Part shown: positions 53,532 to 62,616 of the stretch, in pieces
How positions within the stretch are numbered: position 1 is the stretch's first letter
Layout: each line of letters starts with the position of its first letter
NCBI RefSeq assembly: GCF_030686865.1
Contig: NZ_JAQYUS010000001.1
Span: 248,001 to 312,000, forward strand
DNA: 64,000 nt
Reading direction: 5' to 3'
From: Kaistella sp. SH40-3
GTDB lineage: Bacteria; Bacteroidota; Bacteroidia; Flavobacteriales; Weeksellaceae
Made by a program: the position numbers and the translations under genes
The notes under the pieces: model-generated
The model's input: the letters and a program-made list of their open reading frames with translations, nothing else
Databases searched by the model: none
Told to the model about the DNA's origin: nothing

Positions 53532-54299
53532 ATGTCTTACGAAAATATAGTTTTAGAAACAGATCAAAGAACGGCAATCATTACTATTAACCGTCCACAA
53601 AGTTTAAATGCACTCAACGCGAAAACAATTTCAGAATTAAGTCAGGTTTTAGACGAAGTTTCTGCTGATTCACAATACAGAGCAGTAATCATCACCGGTA
53701 ACGGTGAAAAATCATTTGTTGCTGGCGCTGATATCAAAGAATTTTCAGACTTCGGAACAGCCGCTGCTGAAGATTTAGCCAGAAACGGACAGCATTTTCT
53801 TTTCAATAAAATTGAAAACCTCAACAAGCCAGTAATTGCCGCTGTAAATGGTTTTGCATTAGGTGGAGGTTTAGAATTAGCCATGGCTTGCCACATTCGA
53901 TACGTTTCAGAAAATGCGAAATTAGGATTACCAGAAGTAACTTTGGGATTAATTCCAGGCTATGGAGGAACGCAACGTTTACCTAAATTAGTTGGAAAAG
54001 GTTTAGCGAACGAATTAATTTTTTCTGCCAAAATGATTCCTGCACAACGTGCGAAAGAAATTGGTTTGGTCAATGAAGTTTTTAGTTTAGAAGAACTTTT
54101 ACCTAAAACCAAAGAATTAGCAAATATCATCGCTCAAAATTCTCCTATGGGAATTACCAAAGCGATTATTGCTGTAAACCTTTCCGATACTGACAAAGGA
54201 TTTGAAACTGAAATAAAATCTTTCGGTGAACTATTTGAAATGGACGATAAAAAAGAAGGCGTCGCCGCTTTTTTAGAAAAAAGAAAACCTTCATTTTAA
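53532..54299 (+). CDS. Enoyl-CoA hydratase/isomerase (crotonase) family protein
   Basis: 255 residues. GNGEKSFVAGADIKEF (oxyanion hole region), GFALGGGLELAMACH with one catalytic Glu and GLPEVTLGLIPGYGGTQRL with the second; both Glu are kept, favouring true enoyl-CoA hydratase activity. C-terminal FLEKRKPSF is typical. Role: hydration of trans-2-enoyl-CoA in fatty acid or amino acid breakdown. First of five plus-strand genes with short gaps; only 34 bp separate it from the dCMP deaminase. Confidence 0.92.
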   Translation: MSYENIVLETDQRTAIITINRPQSLNALNAKTISELSQVLDEVSADSQYRAVIITGNGEKSFVAGADIKEFSDFGTAAAEDLARNGQHFLFNKIENLNKPVIAAVNGFALGGGLELAMACHIRYVSENAKLGLPEVTLGLIPGYGGTQRLPKLVGKGLANELIFSAKMIPAQRAKEIGLVNEVFSLEELLPKTKELANIIAQNSPMGITKAIIAVNLSDTDKGFETEIKSFGELFEMDDKKEGVAAFLEKRKPSF

Positions 54300-54333
54300 A
54301 GGGCAATTCACAAAATTTTAAAAAACTCAATTT

Positions 54334-54756
54334 TTGAAAGTAACCAAATTTGACATTGCTTATTTAAAAATGGCAAGTGTATGGGCTCAACTTTCTTACT
54401 GCAAAAGAAAGCAAGTAGGAGCGCTCATTGTAAAAGACCGTATGATTATTTCAGACGGTTATAATGGAACACCATCTGGTTTTGAAAACCGTTGCGAAGA
54501 TGATGCAGGAAACACCCAATGGTATGTTCTGCATGCGGAAGCAAATGCGATATTAAAACTGGCCGGATCAACACAATCGGCTAAAGATGCTACGCTATAT
54601 CTGACTTTATCACCCTGTAAAGAATGTAGTAAACTAATTTTGCAGGCAGGAATTAAAAAATTGGTCTACGTTGACCATTATAAAGATAATGATGGAATTG
54701 AATTTCTAAGAAATCACGGAATTGAAATTTTACATGTTCCGGATGATGACCTTTAA
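54334..54756 (+). CDS. Deoxycytidylate deaminase
   Basis: 140 residues starting at TTG 54334; FDIAYLKMASVWAQLSYCKR directly follows and is conserved, so the next ATG (codon 13) would lose it. Zinc site HAEANAI and PCKECSK; TPSGFENRCEDD is the dCMP-specific insertion. Converts dCMP to dUMP for dTMP synthesis. 34 bp after the crotonase and 20 bp before xerD, so probably co-transcribed. ComEB is the Bacillus homolog. Confidence 0.88.
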   Translation: MKVTKFDIAYLKMASVWAQLSYCKRKQVGALIVKDRMIISDGYNGTPSGFENRCEDDAGNTQWYVLHAEANAILKLAGSTQSAKDATLYLTLSPCKECSKLILQAGIKKLVYVDHYKDNDGIEFLRNHGIEILHVPDDDL

Positions 54757-54776
54757 TAAAAACACAAACATACACA

Positions 54777-55688
54777 ATGATGACTTGGGATGAAAAAATT
54801 AAAGACTTTGAAACCTTTTTAAAATTTGAAAGAAATTTTTCTGAAAATACAGTCGACGCTTACTTACGAGATATAAAAAAACTAAAGGATTACGCAGAAT
54901 TAAGCTTGGACAATACCGGTCCACTTGTGATCACTTATGAAAATATTCAAGAATATCTTTTTCAACTCTCTAAACAAAAATTTAGCGAAAGAACGCAGGC
55001 AAGATGGATTTCTTCCATTAAAGCTTTCTTTAAATATCTGGTAGAAGATGAAGTACGGGAAGATAATCCTGCTACCCTACTCGAAGGACCCAAACTTGGA
55101 CTCTACCTTCCAGATACGCTTAGTTTTGAAGATGTGGAAAGAATTATTAATGCAATTAACATTAATACCGATTTAGGAAAAAGAAACCTTTGTATGATTG
55201 AGGTTCTCTACGGTTGTGGTTTGCGGGTTTCCGAATTGATTGATTTAAAAATCTCTAATATTAACTTTAAAGAATCTTATCTTAAAGTTGAAGGAAAGGG
55301 AGATAAATCGAGATTCGTTCCTTTAGCAAAGTTCACATCAAACCTCATCAAAGAATACATCCTTGAGGTGCGGTCGAAAGGCAAAATAAACAAAAAACAT
55401 GAAGACATTGTTTTCCTGAACAGTCGGGGATCTTCGATGTCGAGAGTGATTGTCTTTATCATTATTAAAGAATTAACTGAAAAAGCAGGCATCAGCAAAA
55501 AGATTTCGCCGCACACTTTCCGACATTCTTTTGCGACTCACCTTTTACAAAATGGTGCCGATTTACGCTATATTCAGGAAATGTTGGGACACTCAAGTAT
55601 TACGACCACTGAGATTTATACCCATTTAAAAAATGAAGAACTGCGCGATGTAATCCTTAATTATCATCCGAGAAATAAAGTAGAATGA
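54777..55688 (+). CDS. xerD: Tyrosine recombinase XerD
   Basis: 303 residues. N-terminal SAM-like core-binding domain (FEKFLKFERN-like, FLKFERNFSENTVDAYLRD), then the catalytic domain: first Arg in YGCGLRVSELIDLK, HTFRHSFATHL (His/Arg), HSSITTTEIYTHL (His and nucleophile Tyr). Resolves chromosome dimers at dif. Chromosomal housekeeping context rather than a prophage or integron; no integrase-associated genes nearby. It overlaps the Nudix gene by ATGA. A dif site was not recognised. Confidence 0.9.
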   Translation: MMTWDEKIKDFETFLKFERNFSENTVDAYLRDIKKLKDYAELSLDNTGPLVITYENIQEYLFQLSKQKFSERTQARWISSIKAFFKYLVEDEVREDNPATLLEGPKLGLYLPDTLSFEDVERIINAININTDLGKRNLCMIEVLYGCGLRVSELIDLKISNINFKESYLKVEGKGDKSRFVPLAKFTSNLIKEYILEVRSKGKINKKHEDIVFLNSRGSSMSRVIVFIIIKELTEKAGISKKISPHTFRHSFATHLLQNGADLRYIQEMLGHSSITTTEIYTHLKNEELRDVILNYHPRNKVE

Positions 55689-56197
55689 ACGATTTAAAAT
55701 ACTGTCCAACATGTGGAAACGCCTCATTAAATTGGGATGGAGAAAAAAGATGGAGTTGCTCTAATTGCGATTATGTACTTTTCCACAACGTTGCTGGAGC
55801 AGTTGCTGTCATCATTAAAAACGGTGATGAAATTCTTTTCACGCGACGGAATCAAGAACCAAAAAAAGGCAAACTCGATTTAGCCGGCGGATTTGTAGAT
55901 CCGAAAGAATCCGCCGAAAACACCTGCGTTCGCGAATTGTTTGAAGAAATGAAAATCAAAGTTGATATTTCTCAATTAAAATATCTGGCGAGTTTACCAA
56001 ATACGTATGAGTATAAAAACATTCTGTACAATACGATTGATCTTTTCTACGAATATGAAGTTTCAGAAAAACTAGAATTACACTTAGAACTGTCAGAAAT
56101 TTCGGAAACGATTTGGATCAAAAAAAATGAAATCATTATAGAAGACATTGCCTTTGATTCTCAGAAAATATTTTTTAAAAATTATATCGACTCTTAA
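55685..56197 (+). CDS. Nudix hydrolase with N-terminal zinc ribbon
   Basis: 170 residues. LKYCPTCGNASL and WSCSNCDYVLF form a four-Cys zinc ribbon, as in NudC/NADH pyrophosphatases. The Nudix box GGFVDPKESAENTCVRELFE matches GX5EX7REUXEE. Overlaps the xerD stop by 4 nt (ATGA), so its translation is coupled. Substrate unknown, probably a nucleotide diphosphate derivative. Confidence 0.9.
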   Translation: MNDLKYCPTCGNASLNWDGEKRWSCSNCDYVLFHNVAGAVAVIIKNGDEILFTRRNQEPKKGKLDLAGGFVDPKESAENTCVRELFEEMKIKVDISQLKYLASLPNTYEYKNILYNTIDLFYEYEVSEKLELHLELSEISETIWIKKNEIIIEDIAFDSQKIFFKNYIDS

Positions 56198-56242
56198 TTA
56201 ATCCATAGAATTATCATCGATGTCGCGATGTTTTTTTTAACG

Positions 56243-56250
56243 TAAATTTG
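56243..56250 (+). promoter_or_regulatory. Candidate -7 box for the pseudouridine synthase
   Basis: TAAATTTG, 19 nt before the ATG at 56270; no -33 TTTG visible. Confidence 0.4.
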
Positions 56251-56269
56251 CAGATCGTAAATTTCAATC

Positions 56270-56947
56270 ATGCAGGAACAAATCGTTTTCGAAGACAACC
56301 ATCTTTTAGTCATTAATAAAAAAGCCGGACAACTCGTTCAGGGTGATAAAACCGGCGATTTATCTTTGTTGGATTTACTTAAAGTTTTCATTAAAAAAAG
56401 AGATCAAAAACCTGGAAATGTATTCTTAGGTTTGGTTCACCGCATCGACCGACCAACTTCGGGCTTGGTCATTTATGCAAAAACGTCGAAAGCACTTTCG
56501 CGTTTAACGCAGATGGTTAAGAATCGGGAAATCAAAAAGACGTATTGGGCAGTTGTTCCGAAAGTTGAAATTCCGAAAAGTCAGCGATTGATTCATTATC
56601 TACAGAAAAACGAAAAAACCAATAAATCGACGGTTTTCCCGAAAGTCACTGAAGGTGCAAAAGAAGCAATTCTTCATTATGAAATCATCAAAACTTTAGA
56701 TAATTTTCAGTTATTGGAAGTTGATTTAGAAACGGGTCGTCATCATCAAATCCGCGCTCAATTGTCGAAGATTGGTGTTCCCATTAAAGGAGATTTAAAA
56801 TACGGTTCGCCACGTTCTAATCCAGATGGCGGAATTCATCTTCATGCAAGAAGGTTACAATTCATTCACCCCGTAACATTAGAAAAACTAACCATTACCG
56901 CACCAGTTCCTCAGAATGATTCGGTTTGGAAAGCGTGTGAAGATTAA
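56270..56947 (+). CDS. RluA-family pseudouridine synthase
   Basis: 225 residues, without an S4 domain. Signature GLVHRIDRPTSGLVIYAKTS near residue 55 holds the catalytic Asp (HRID). QIRAQLSKIGVPIKGDLKYG and GIHLHARRLQFIHPV are also conserved. Isomerises uridine in rRNA or tRNA; the exact target is not evident. Convergent with the receptor gene at 56954, 6 bp away. Confidence 0.9.
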   Translation: MQEQIVFEDNHLLVINKKAGQLVQGDKTGDLSLLDLLKVFIKKRDQKPGNVFLGLVHRIDRPTSGLVIYAKTSKALSRLTQMVKNREIKKTYWAVVPKVEIPKSQRLIHYLQKNEKTNKSTVFPKVTEGAKEAILHYEIIKTLDNFQLLEVDLETGRHHQIRAQLSKIGVPIKGDLKYGSPRSNPDGGIHLHARRLQFIHPVTLEKLTITAPVPQNDSVWKACED

Positions 56948-56953
56948 TAAACC

Positions 56954-59149
56954 TTACGGTTGAGTTGGCGGAACAACACCTCCATTTGTATCTGTCGGAT
57001 TGGTTTGCTTTAAAATATTAGCATCTTCTTTTACCAGTTTATTCTTGGTCGGAATTTTATAATTCACCGAAAAACCAAAGTTTCTTGTATCCGTTTTATT
57101 ATAAAGGAAAACGCTGCTTCCAGTCACCGGTTTAGAGTGAAGTTGGGTTACCTGCGTATTCAATAAATCATTCCCATAAACAGAAACTGTTAAGCGATCA
57201 TTCATAAATTTCTTGGCAAAAGTCAGATCAAACCTTTCGTTAAAAGGCCGTTCAGATTCGAAGTAATAAAAGCCAGATCTCTTTGATAGTACATTATAAT
57301 TCGCTGTTAATTTTATTTGCAACGGCAACATAATCTGCGCCATCAAGTTTAAAACAAACATTCCTTTCGGATCAATTTCCTTAATTTCGTGTTTCATATA
57401 CCCAGCATAAACATAGAGAAAATTAATTTTATCCGGATTAAAATTCACCTTCATAATTTCACTTAAGGGCGTCGTAAAAATCATAAAGGGAATCGGCATT
57501 CCGATGTTGAAATTATGAATTCTCATGTTTGGAATATTCACCTGCTCATTTTTTATCACATCACCATCCCGAGAAAGTAATTGTGCAACTTGATTGTCGA
57601 TTGAGGAAACATTATAACCGATAAAAGCATAATCAAAGGCCGAAAGTTTAATTTCAAAATTGTCAAAAATAGTCGGCTGTAAATATGGATTTCCGGTTAT
57701 TGAAGAGTTCGGTCCTGTAAAAGTATTGTTATTTGGATTCAGCGCAGAAATACTTGGCAAGGTAATTTTCTTGTTATAATTCAAAGCCAAATAAACCTGA
57801 TTCATCAAATTATACTGAATACTCGCATTGGGAAACAATTTGAATTTATTAAAAGAATTTAGTTCGCCTTCCTGCAACATTCCATTGACATCATTGAATC
57901 TTGTCTTGCCCGAAATATCATAATTCTCGGCTCTTGTTCCTAAAGTAAAATCAAACTTTTTCAGTTTTGCCTGAAATTCCAAATAAGTGGAAGCGGTATT
58001 TCTCTGATATTCAAGATTGATGATTCCTTTACTTTCTGTATCGAAAATCTGATTTTCGTATAAGCCACCGAAACTTACTTTTCCCTCATCTAAAATTTTC
58101 AAGGGCTGAGAGAAATCAACTTTAAAGTTAGAAACCTGCATCACAGAATTATTATCGAGCAACCTTCCATAACTTTGATTTCCAAAAGAAGTAGAATTAT
58201 TGTAAATATTATCTTGATAAAAATCGTTATCTGAGCGCGTATATCCCGCCTGGAAATCTAACTTTTTATTCTTGTCATCAAATCTTTTTTGATAAGTAAC
58301 CACTGCTTCCTGACGAAGAGAAGTTGTTTTTGCTGCATCGAGCGCATTAAAGTAATTCGTGTGCAAACTCGGCATTGTAAATGAACCATCGCTTAAAGTA
58401 ACGTTATCATTATTGTTATTATAAACGTCGTAATTCAATAACAATTTATCATTACCCAAATCAAAAGTAACTCCAGCCTTTGCAAAAGTCCCACGAGCGA
58501 TTCGATCGGTATTCGATAAAACCAGGTTATCCTGATTGCTGTTCATTTCACTTTCACGGTAACTTTGGCCTACTCTCAACTGCCAGCCGAAATATTTATT
58601 TCTGGCATTTAAACTCAAAGAATTATTAGTTCTACTGCGGAATTTATCTTCATTCGTAAAAGCATAATTCCCGGCATAAGTAGCTGTTAAATACTTGTTC
58701 GCATTTTTATTAGTGATGATATTCATAATTGCTCCACCAGAAGAGGCAGGAAATTCAGCGCCGGGTTGCGTAATCACTTCAATTCGTTCAATTGAATTTG
58801 CAGGCATTCCTTCCAGAAAAGAAGTCAAATCGTTACTGGAAATATTTAAAGGACGACCGTTCAAATAAACTGCAAGCATTTTTCCCTGATACATCATTCC
58901 GGCGATATCGGTAGCAACTAATCCCGGAAGTTTTTTAATTCCTTCCATCGCAGATCCCGTGTTTAGGCTTTCTTGCTCCGAAAAATCAAAGATTGTTCGA
59001 TCGGCTTTTTGCTCAACTGCTTTTTTAGTTTTGGTGATAATTACACCTTCAATTTCTTTTTCTTTGGTTGGGGAATTTGGTTTTTCCTGTGAAAAATAAA
59101 GTTGAGAAAATATTAAGGCAATAAATGCAGAGGATAGTTTTTTGGTCAT
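56954..59149 (-). CDS. Outer-membrane beta-barrel (TonB-dependent receptor-like) protein, copy 2
   Basis: 731 residues. Signal peptide MTKKLSSAFIALIFSQLYFS, then a plug-like domain (EGVIITKTKKAVEQKADRTI; GSAMEGIKKLPGLVATDIAG; QPGAEFPASSGGAIMNIITN) and a large barrel (about 150-710). The layout fits the OMP_b-brl_3 family, TonB-receptor-like proteins without the full plug. The C-terminus is Pro/Thr-rich with no sorting domain (GVVPPTQP). Tandem with a paralog at 59273 and the LytS/LytTR pair beyond. Ligand unknown. Confidence 0.88.
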   Translation of the reverse strand: MTKKLSSAFIALIFSQLYFSQEKPNSPTKEKEIEGVIITKTKKAVEQKADRTIFDFSEQESLNTGSAMEGIKKLPGLVATDIAGMMYQGKMLAVYLNGRPLNISSNDLTSFLEGMPANSIERIEVITQPGAEFPASSGGAIMNIITNKNANKYLTATYAGNYAFTNEDKFRSRTNNSLSLNARNKYFGWQLRVGQSYRESEMNSNQDNLVLSNTDRIARGTFAKAGVTFDLGNDKLLLNYDVYNNNNDNVTLSDGSFTMPSLHTNYFNALDAAKTTSLRQEAVVTYQKRFDDKNKKLDFQAGYTRSDNDFYQDNIYNNSTSFGNQSYGRLLDNNSVMQVSNFKVDFSQPLKILDEGKVSFGGLYENQIFDTESKGIINLEYQRNTASTYLEFQAKLKKFDFTLGTRAENYDISGKTRFNDVNGMLQEGELNSFNKFKLFPNASIQYNLMNQVYLALNYNKKITLPSISALNPNNNTFTGPNSSITGNPYLQPTIFDNFEIKLSAFDYAFIGYNVSSIDNQVAQLLSRDGDVIKNEQVNIPNMRIHNFNIGMPIPFMIFTTPLSEIMKVNFNPDKINFLYVYAGYMKHEIKEIDPKGMFVLNLMAQIMLPLQIKLTANYNVLSKRSGFYYFESERPFNERFDLTFAKKFMNDRLTVSVYGNDLLNTQVTQLHSKPVTGSSVFLYNKTDTRNFGFSVNYKIPTKNKLVKEDANILKQTNPTDTNGGVVPPTQP

Positions 59150-59272
59150 AAATTGATTTCTACTTAATAAGACAACGGAACTGAGAAAATGTTACAGAAT
59201 TTACTCTTTGGATCAGACTTTATCCTATCTTTCGTTAAATGACGACTTCATAATTTAAACTTATTTCTCAAT

Positions 59273-61396
59273 TTAATTCGCTCTATTCTTTTCATCAAAA
59301 TCTATAGAACGGTTATTGTTTTTTACTTTCTGGTTTCCAAAATTATAGGTTGCACTAAATGTAAATTTTCTTGCATCCCAATAGTTATTGAAGGTCTGAA
59401 TATTATCTGCAAAATAAACCGTTCCCTTATATCCGGATTGACGGAAAATATCATTTACAGAAAGATTTATTTGCAACGCTTTTTCAATTAAACTCACTTT
59501 TATTCCTGCACTGAAATTCGCGTTACTTTCTGAAAAACTATTGCCACTTTTCGATGGTAAATTTTGCCAATAATTCATTAGCAAAAAGAAAGTTTTCTGT
59601 TTATTCAATTGAAAAGTATTGTTGGTCGAATAATAAAAAGATTGCCCATTTTGTGGTAAAGCATCAAATTTTAAAATTTGCGAATCACTATAAGTCAAAG
59701 AAGTTGAAAGATTAGTTTCCCAAAATTTAAAAAACGTATTCGAATAATTAAGATTAAGACCAAATGTATTCTCATTAAAATAATTTTCATAGGTACTGAT
59801 CATGTTAATTCCGTCCAGAAAACTGATTTGATCAAAATTATCGATGCTTCTTTGGTAATAAATATTTGCGGAAAATTTACTTTTAAAAATATAATTAAAT
59901 TCAATATTATGATTAAAGGAAGGTTGTAAAATTGGATTTCCGGCAAAATAATTATATGGATTAGAATACCATCGAAATGGATTCAGCGCTCGGAAATAAG
60001 GCCGATTTATTCTCTTGGAATAGTTTAAACTGAATTGATTGTTTTCGTTTGCTTCGTACGAAATATAAGCAGTTGGAAATAATTGACCGTAATTATTTTC
60101 AGATTTCGATTGAGTCGTTTTCGAAAATCCATCTGTTTGGGTATACTCATATCGAAGTCCAAATTTAGCAGACCACTTCTCACCGAAATCTTTAATGGCA
60201 CTTAAATAAGCAGCATAATTCTTTTCATCATATTGAAAAACATTGCTTCTTTCGGAATTCATTTCGTAATCATTATTAATAAAATTAAAATATTGAATGT
60301 CTGAACTATTAGAGAACTGGCTATACTTCAAACCTGTTTCTACTTTAATATTTTTAAAATTTAAAGAAAGATCACCTTGCCCAGAATAAATTTTATAATC
60401 TACGTACGATAAATTTCTTACTATTTGATTGGATTGATTCGCCAAATCTGTCGTTATAAAATTAACATTCGTTTCTGGTAAATTTCCATAGTAATTGGCT
60501 CCAAAACTTAATTTGTGTTCACCCAATTTTTGGTCATAAAACAAATTCAATAATTGTGAAGTTGCAGTTGAACGGTGTTTAGAATCAGTATTGGTATTCA
60601 ATATATTTTGAGTTCCCGAGAAATATCGACTTTTTGAATCAATATCCATATTAGAATGATTTTTTGAAAGATCATAAATAAAACCGACAGTGGCCTTTTC
60701 AGAAAGCGAATAATCAAGATTTACATTCATTCCCAATCCATCATTCATATCGCGTCTTTCATCTCTGCCAAGATCAGAATTAACTCCGATGAAATTAAAA
60801 TTTTCTATCGATTTTTTCTCATCATCATAACCACGAAACTTTACCGAAGTTTTTAGTTTTTCATTTTGATAATTTACACCGCCAGAACCTCCAAATCCAT
60901 CATAAGTAGATTGTTTATAATAAGAATTTAAATAACCGTTCCAACCGAGGTTTTGGTTTTTCTTTAAAACAATATTAATAATTCCGCTATTTCCCTGCGC
61001 TTCATATTTCGCCGGTGGCGTGGTAATTACTTCAATTTTTGCAATATTCTCAGATCGTAAACTTTTGAGATAATTGATTAATTCTGCACCGGAAAGATTT
61101 AACATTCGATCATTAACCATAATTGAAACACCACTTTTTCCAACAATAGAAAGTAAACCTTTGTCTTCATCAATCTTCAATATTGGTGTATTTGCCAAAA
61201 CCTCAACTCCAGAACTTCCTTCGGAAACCATCGCATTTTGAACATTATAAATAAACCGATCAACTTTTCTTTCGAAGATTTTTTTCTTTCCTTCGAGAAC
61301 TACAGTTTCGATATTTTTAATCTTGATAGAATCTTCTACTTGTCCAAATAAGGAAATAGAAAATAGGGATGAAATTAGTAAAGTTGATTTGCTCAT
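59273..61396 (-). CDS. Outer-membrane beta-barrel (TonB-dependent receptor-like) protein, copy 1
   Basis: 707 residues. Signal peptide MSKSTLLISSLFSISLFGQ. Plug region VVLEGKKKIFERKVDRFIYN, NTPILKIDEDKG, ITTPPAKYEAQGNSGIINIV; the rest is a barrel with many paired aromatic/Asn-rich turns. Paralog of the downstream gene (shared plug motifs such as KADRTI/KVDRFI and PPAKYEAQGNSGIINI/QPGAEFPASSGGAIMNI). Divergent from the LytS gene, with an inverted repeat in its leader. Probably takes up a nutrient or exports a surface molecule; not determinable from sequence. Confidence 0.88.
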   Translation of the reverse strand: MSKSTLLISSLFSISLFGQVEDSIKIKNIETVVLEGKKKIFERKVDRFIYNVQNAMVSEGSSGVEVLANTPILKIDEDKGLLSIVGKSGVSIMVNDRMLNLSGAELINYLKSLRSENIAKIEVITTPPAKYEAQGNSGIINIVLKKNQNLGWNGYLNSYYKQSTYDGFGGSGGVNYQNEKLKTSVKFRGYDDEKKSIENFNFIGVNSDLGRDERRDMNDGLGMNVNLDYSLSEKATVGFIYDLSKNHSNMDIDSKSRYFSGTQNILNTNTDSKHRSTATSQLLNLFYDQKLGEHKLSFGANYYGNLPETNVNFITTDLANQSNQIVRNLSYVDYKIYSGQGDLSLNFKNIKVETGLKYSQFSNSSDIQYFNFINNDYEMNSERSNVFQYDEKNYAAYLSAIKDFGEKWSAKFGLRYEYTQTDGFSKTTQSKSENNYGQLFPTAYISYEANENNQFSLNYSKRINRPYFRALNPFRWYSNPYNYFAGNPILQPSFNHNIEFNYIFKSKFSANIYYQRSIDNFDQISFLDGINMISTYENYFNENTFGLNLNYSNTFFKFWETNLSTSLTYSDSQILKFDALPQNGQSFYYSTNNTFQLNKQKTFFLLMNYWQNLPSKSGNSFSESNANFSAGIKVSLIEKALQINLSVNDIFRQSGYKGTVYFADNIQTFNNYWDARKFTFSATYNFGNQKVKNNNRSIDFDEKNRAN

Positions 61397-61418
61397 AATT
61401 GTATTGTTCTTATTTATA

Positions 61419-61436
61419 ACACTTAATGAAGTGTTT
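61419..61436. promoter_or_regulatory. Inverted repeat in the leader of the beta-barrel gene, candidate operator
   Basis: AACACTT-AATG-AAGTGTT, a perfect 7-bp inverted repeat, 22 bp upstream of the ATG at 61396 and downstream of the TAGTTTTG box. Confidence 0.4.
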
Positions 61437-61455
61437 CTGTTACATTGTATGACGC

Positions 61456-61463
61456 AAAACTAT
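61456..61463 (-). promoter_or_regulatory. Candidate -7 box for the beta-barrel gene
   Basis: TAGTTTTG on the minus strand, 59 bp before the ATG; no -33 TTTG at a suitable distance. Confidence 0.38.
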
Positions 61464-61584
61464 AAAAGTAGATGTAGAACTAAAACCGATTTTAGACAAA
61501 GCCATTTTCTTACCCGATTAAATAGTTTCATCGGAAAATATGGTATGTTCGTCGAAAATTAGGTTCACAGTTTTTATAAATCTC

Positions 61585-61592
61585 TATTTTTG
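61585..61592 (+). promoter_or_regulatory. Candidate -7 box for the LytS gene
   Basis: TATTTTTG, ending 4 nt before the ATG at 61597, which predicts a leaderless mRNA. Confidence 0.42.
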
Positions 61593-61596
61593 TTGC

Positions 61597-62601
61597 ATGA
61601 AAAACAAGGCTCTTCTTTATTTACATTTATTTTATTGGCTAATCAATATGATTGGAAGCGTCATAATTCCCTATTTCGTCTTCCATACAAAGTATCCTAT
61701 TTTAAACATTACCTTCTTTATTACAAGTCTTGCTTGTTTCTATATTAATTATTTCTTCGTCGTATCAGCATTTTTCGACATCAATAAATTATATAAAACG
61801 ATTGTGGGATTTTTCTTAAGTGTATTATTTTTTGTCATCATCCGATTTTGTATTGAAGAATGGTTTCTTCCCAACTATTGGGGTTTTAGAAATTATGCTG
61901 AAAAGACAAGTTTTGGCTTCTATTTTTTTGATAATATTTATTTCAGCAGCAACACCATATTTATCAGCACCGTTTTTTGGTTGTTTAAAAAATTCTCTGA
62001 TTCTGAAAAAGAAAAAAGTCTTTTATTAAGTGAAAAGAAAAGCGCACAACTTCAAGCGTTAAAAACTCAAATTAATCCGCATTTCATTTTCAATTCTTTG
62101 AATAATATTTATTCATTGGTTTATCAAAAATCAGATAAAGCATTATCTGCACTTGAAGAATTAAGCCAATTATTGAGATACAGCACCAAAGATTTAGAAA
62201 AAGATTTTATCTCTTTAGATAAAGAAATTGAATATATTGACAGTCTGATTGCACTTGAAAAATTACGAATTAAAAATCCTGACCTTTTAATTGTAGAAAA
62301 AAACATCAATTATGCGGATCTTGATATTTCACCGATGTTATTAGTTCCTTTCGTAGAGAATGCTTTCAAACATGGAGATTTTGATGGAAACGGTTTTACT
62401 TTAAAAATAAATGATAACGATAAAACAGTGCATTTCCATCTTCATAATTTTAAAAATGAAAAAGTGAAAGATGCAGTTTCGGGAATTGGAATTGACAATG
62501 TTAAAAAACGTCTCGAAATTTTATATCCTCAAAAACATCAGTTAAATATTACCGAATCTCAAACAGAATTTACAGTAGATTTGAAAATCAATTTGCATTA
62601 A
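61597..62601 (+). CDS. LytS-type sensor histidine kinase (paired with LytTR regulator)
   Basis: 334 residues from the ATG at 61597 (MKNKALLYLHLFYWLINMIG); a longer frame starts upstream of the promoter box. Four membrane helices in the first 150 residues, a short linker, then QINPHFIFNSLNNIYSLVYQ with the phospho-His near residue 162, and the ATPase N box FVENAFKHGD with the G motif VSGIGIDNVKKRLEILYP. Phosphorylates the LytTR regulator encoded 15 bp downstream. Stimulus unknown. Confidence 0.92.
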   Translation: MKNKALLYLHLFYWLINMIGSVIIPYFVFHTKYPILNITFFITSLACFYINYFFVVSAFFDINKLYKTIVGFFLSVLFFVIIRFCIEEWFLPNYWGFRNYAEKTSFGFYFFDNIYFSSNTIFISTVFWLFKKFSDSEKEKSLLLSEKKSAQLQALKTQINPHFIFNSLNNIYSLVYQKSDKALSALEELSQLLRYSTKDLEKDFISLDKEIEYIDSLIALEKLRIKNPDLLIVEKNINYADLDISPMLLVPFVENAFKHGDFDGNGFTLKINDNDKTVHFHLHNFKNEKVKDAVSGIGIDNVKKRLEILYPQKHQLNITESQTEFTVDLKINLH

Positions 62602-62616
62602 AATAAGAAAATCAAC

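Noticed and set aside
54777-55688. Tyrosine recombinase as a mark of an integron, phage or conjugative element
   Set aside because: Length and motifs fit housekeeping XerD; flanks are core genes in tight spacing, with no att repeats, tRNA target or mobility genes nearby.
61323-61562. A 79-codon plus-strand frame spanning the start of the beta-barrel gene and the LytS promoter
   Set aside because: It runs through the divergent promoter region and antisense of the barrel gene, with no conserved sequence.
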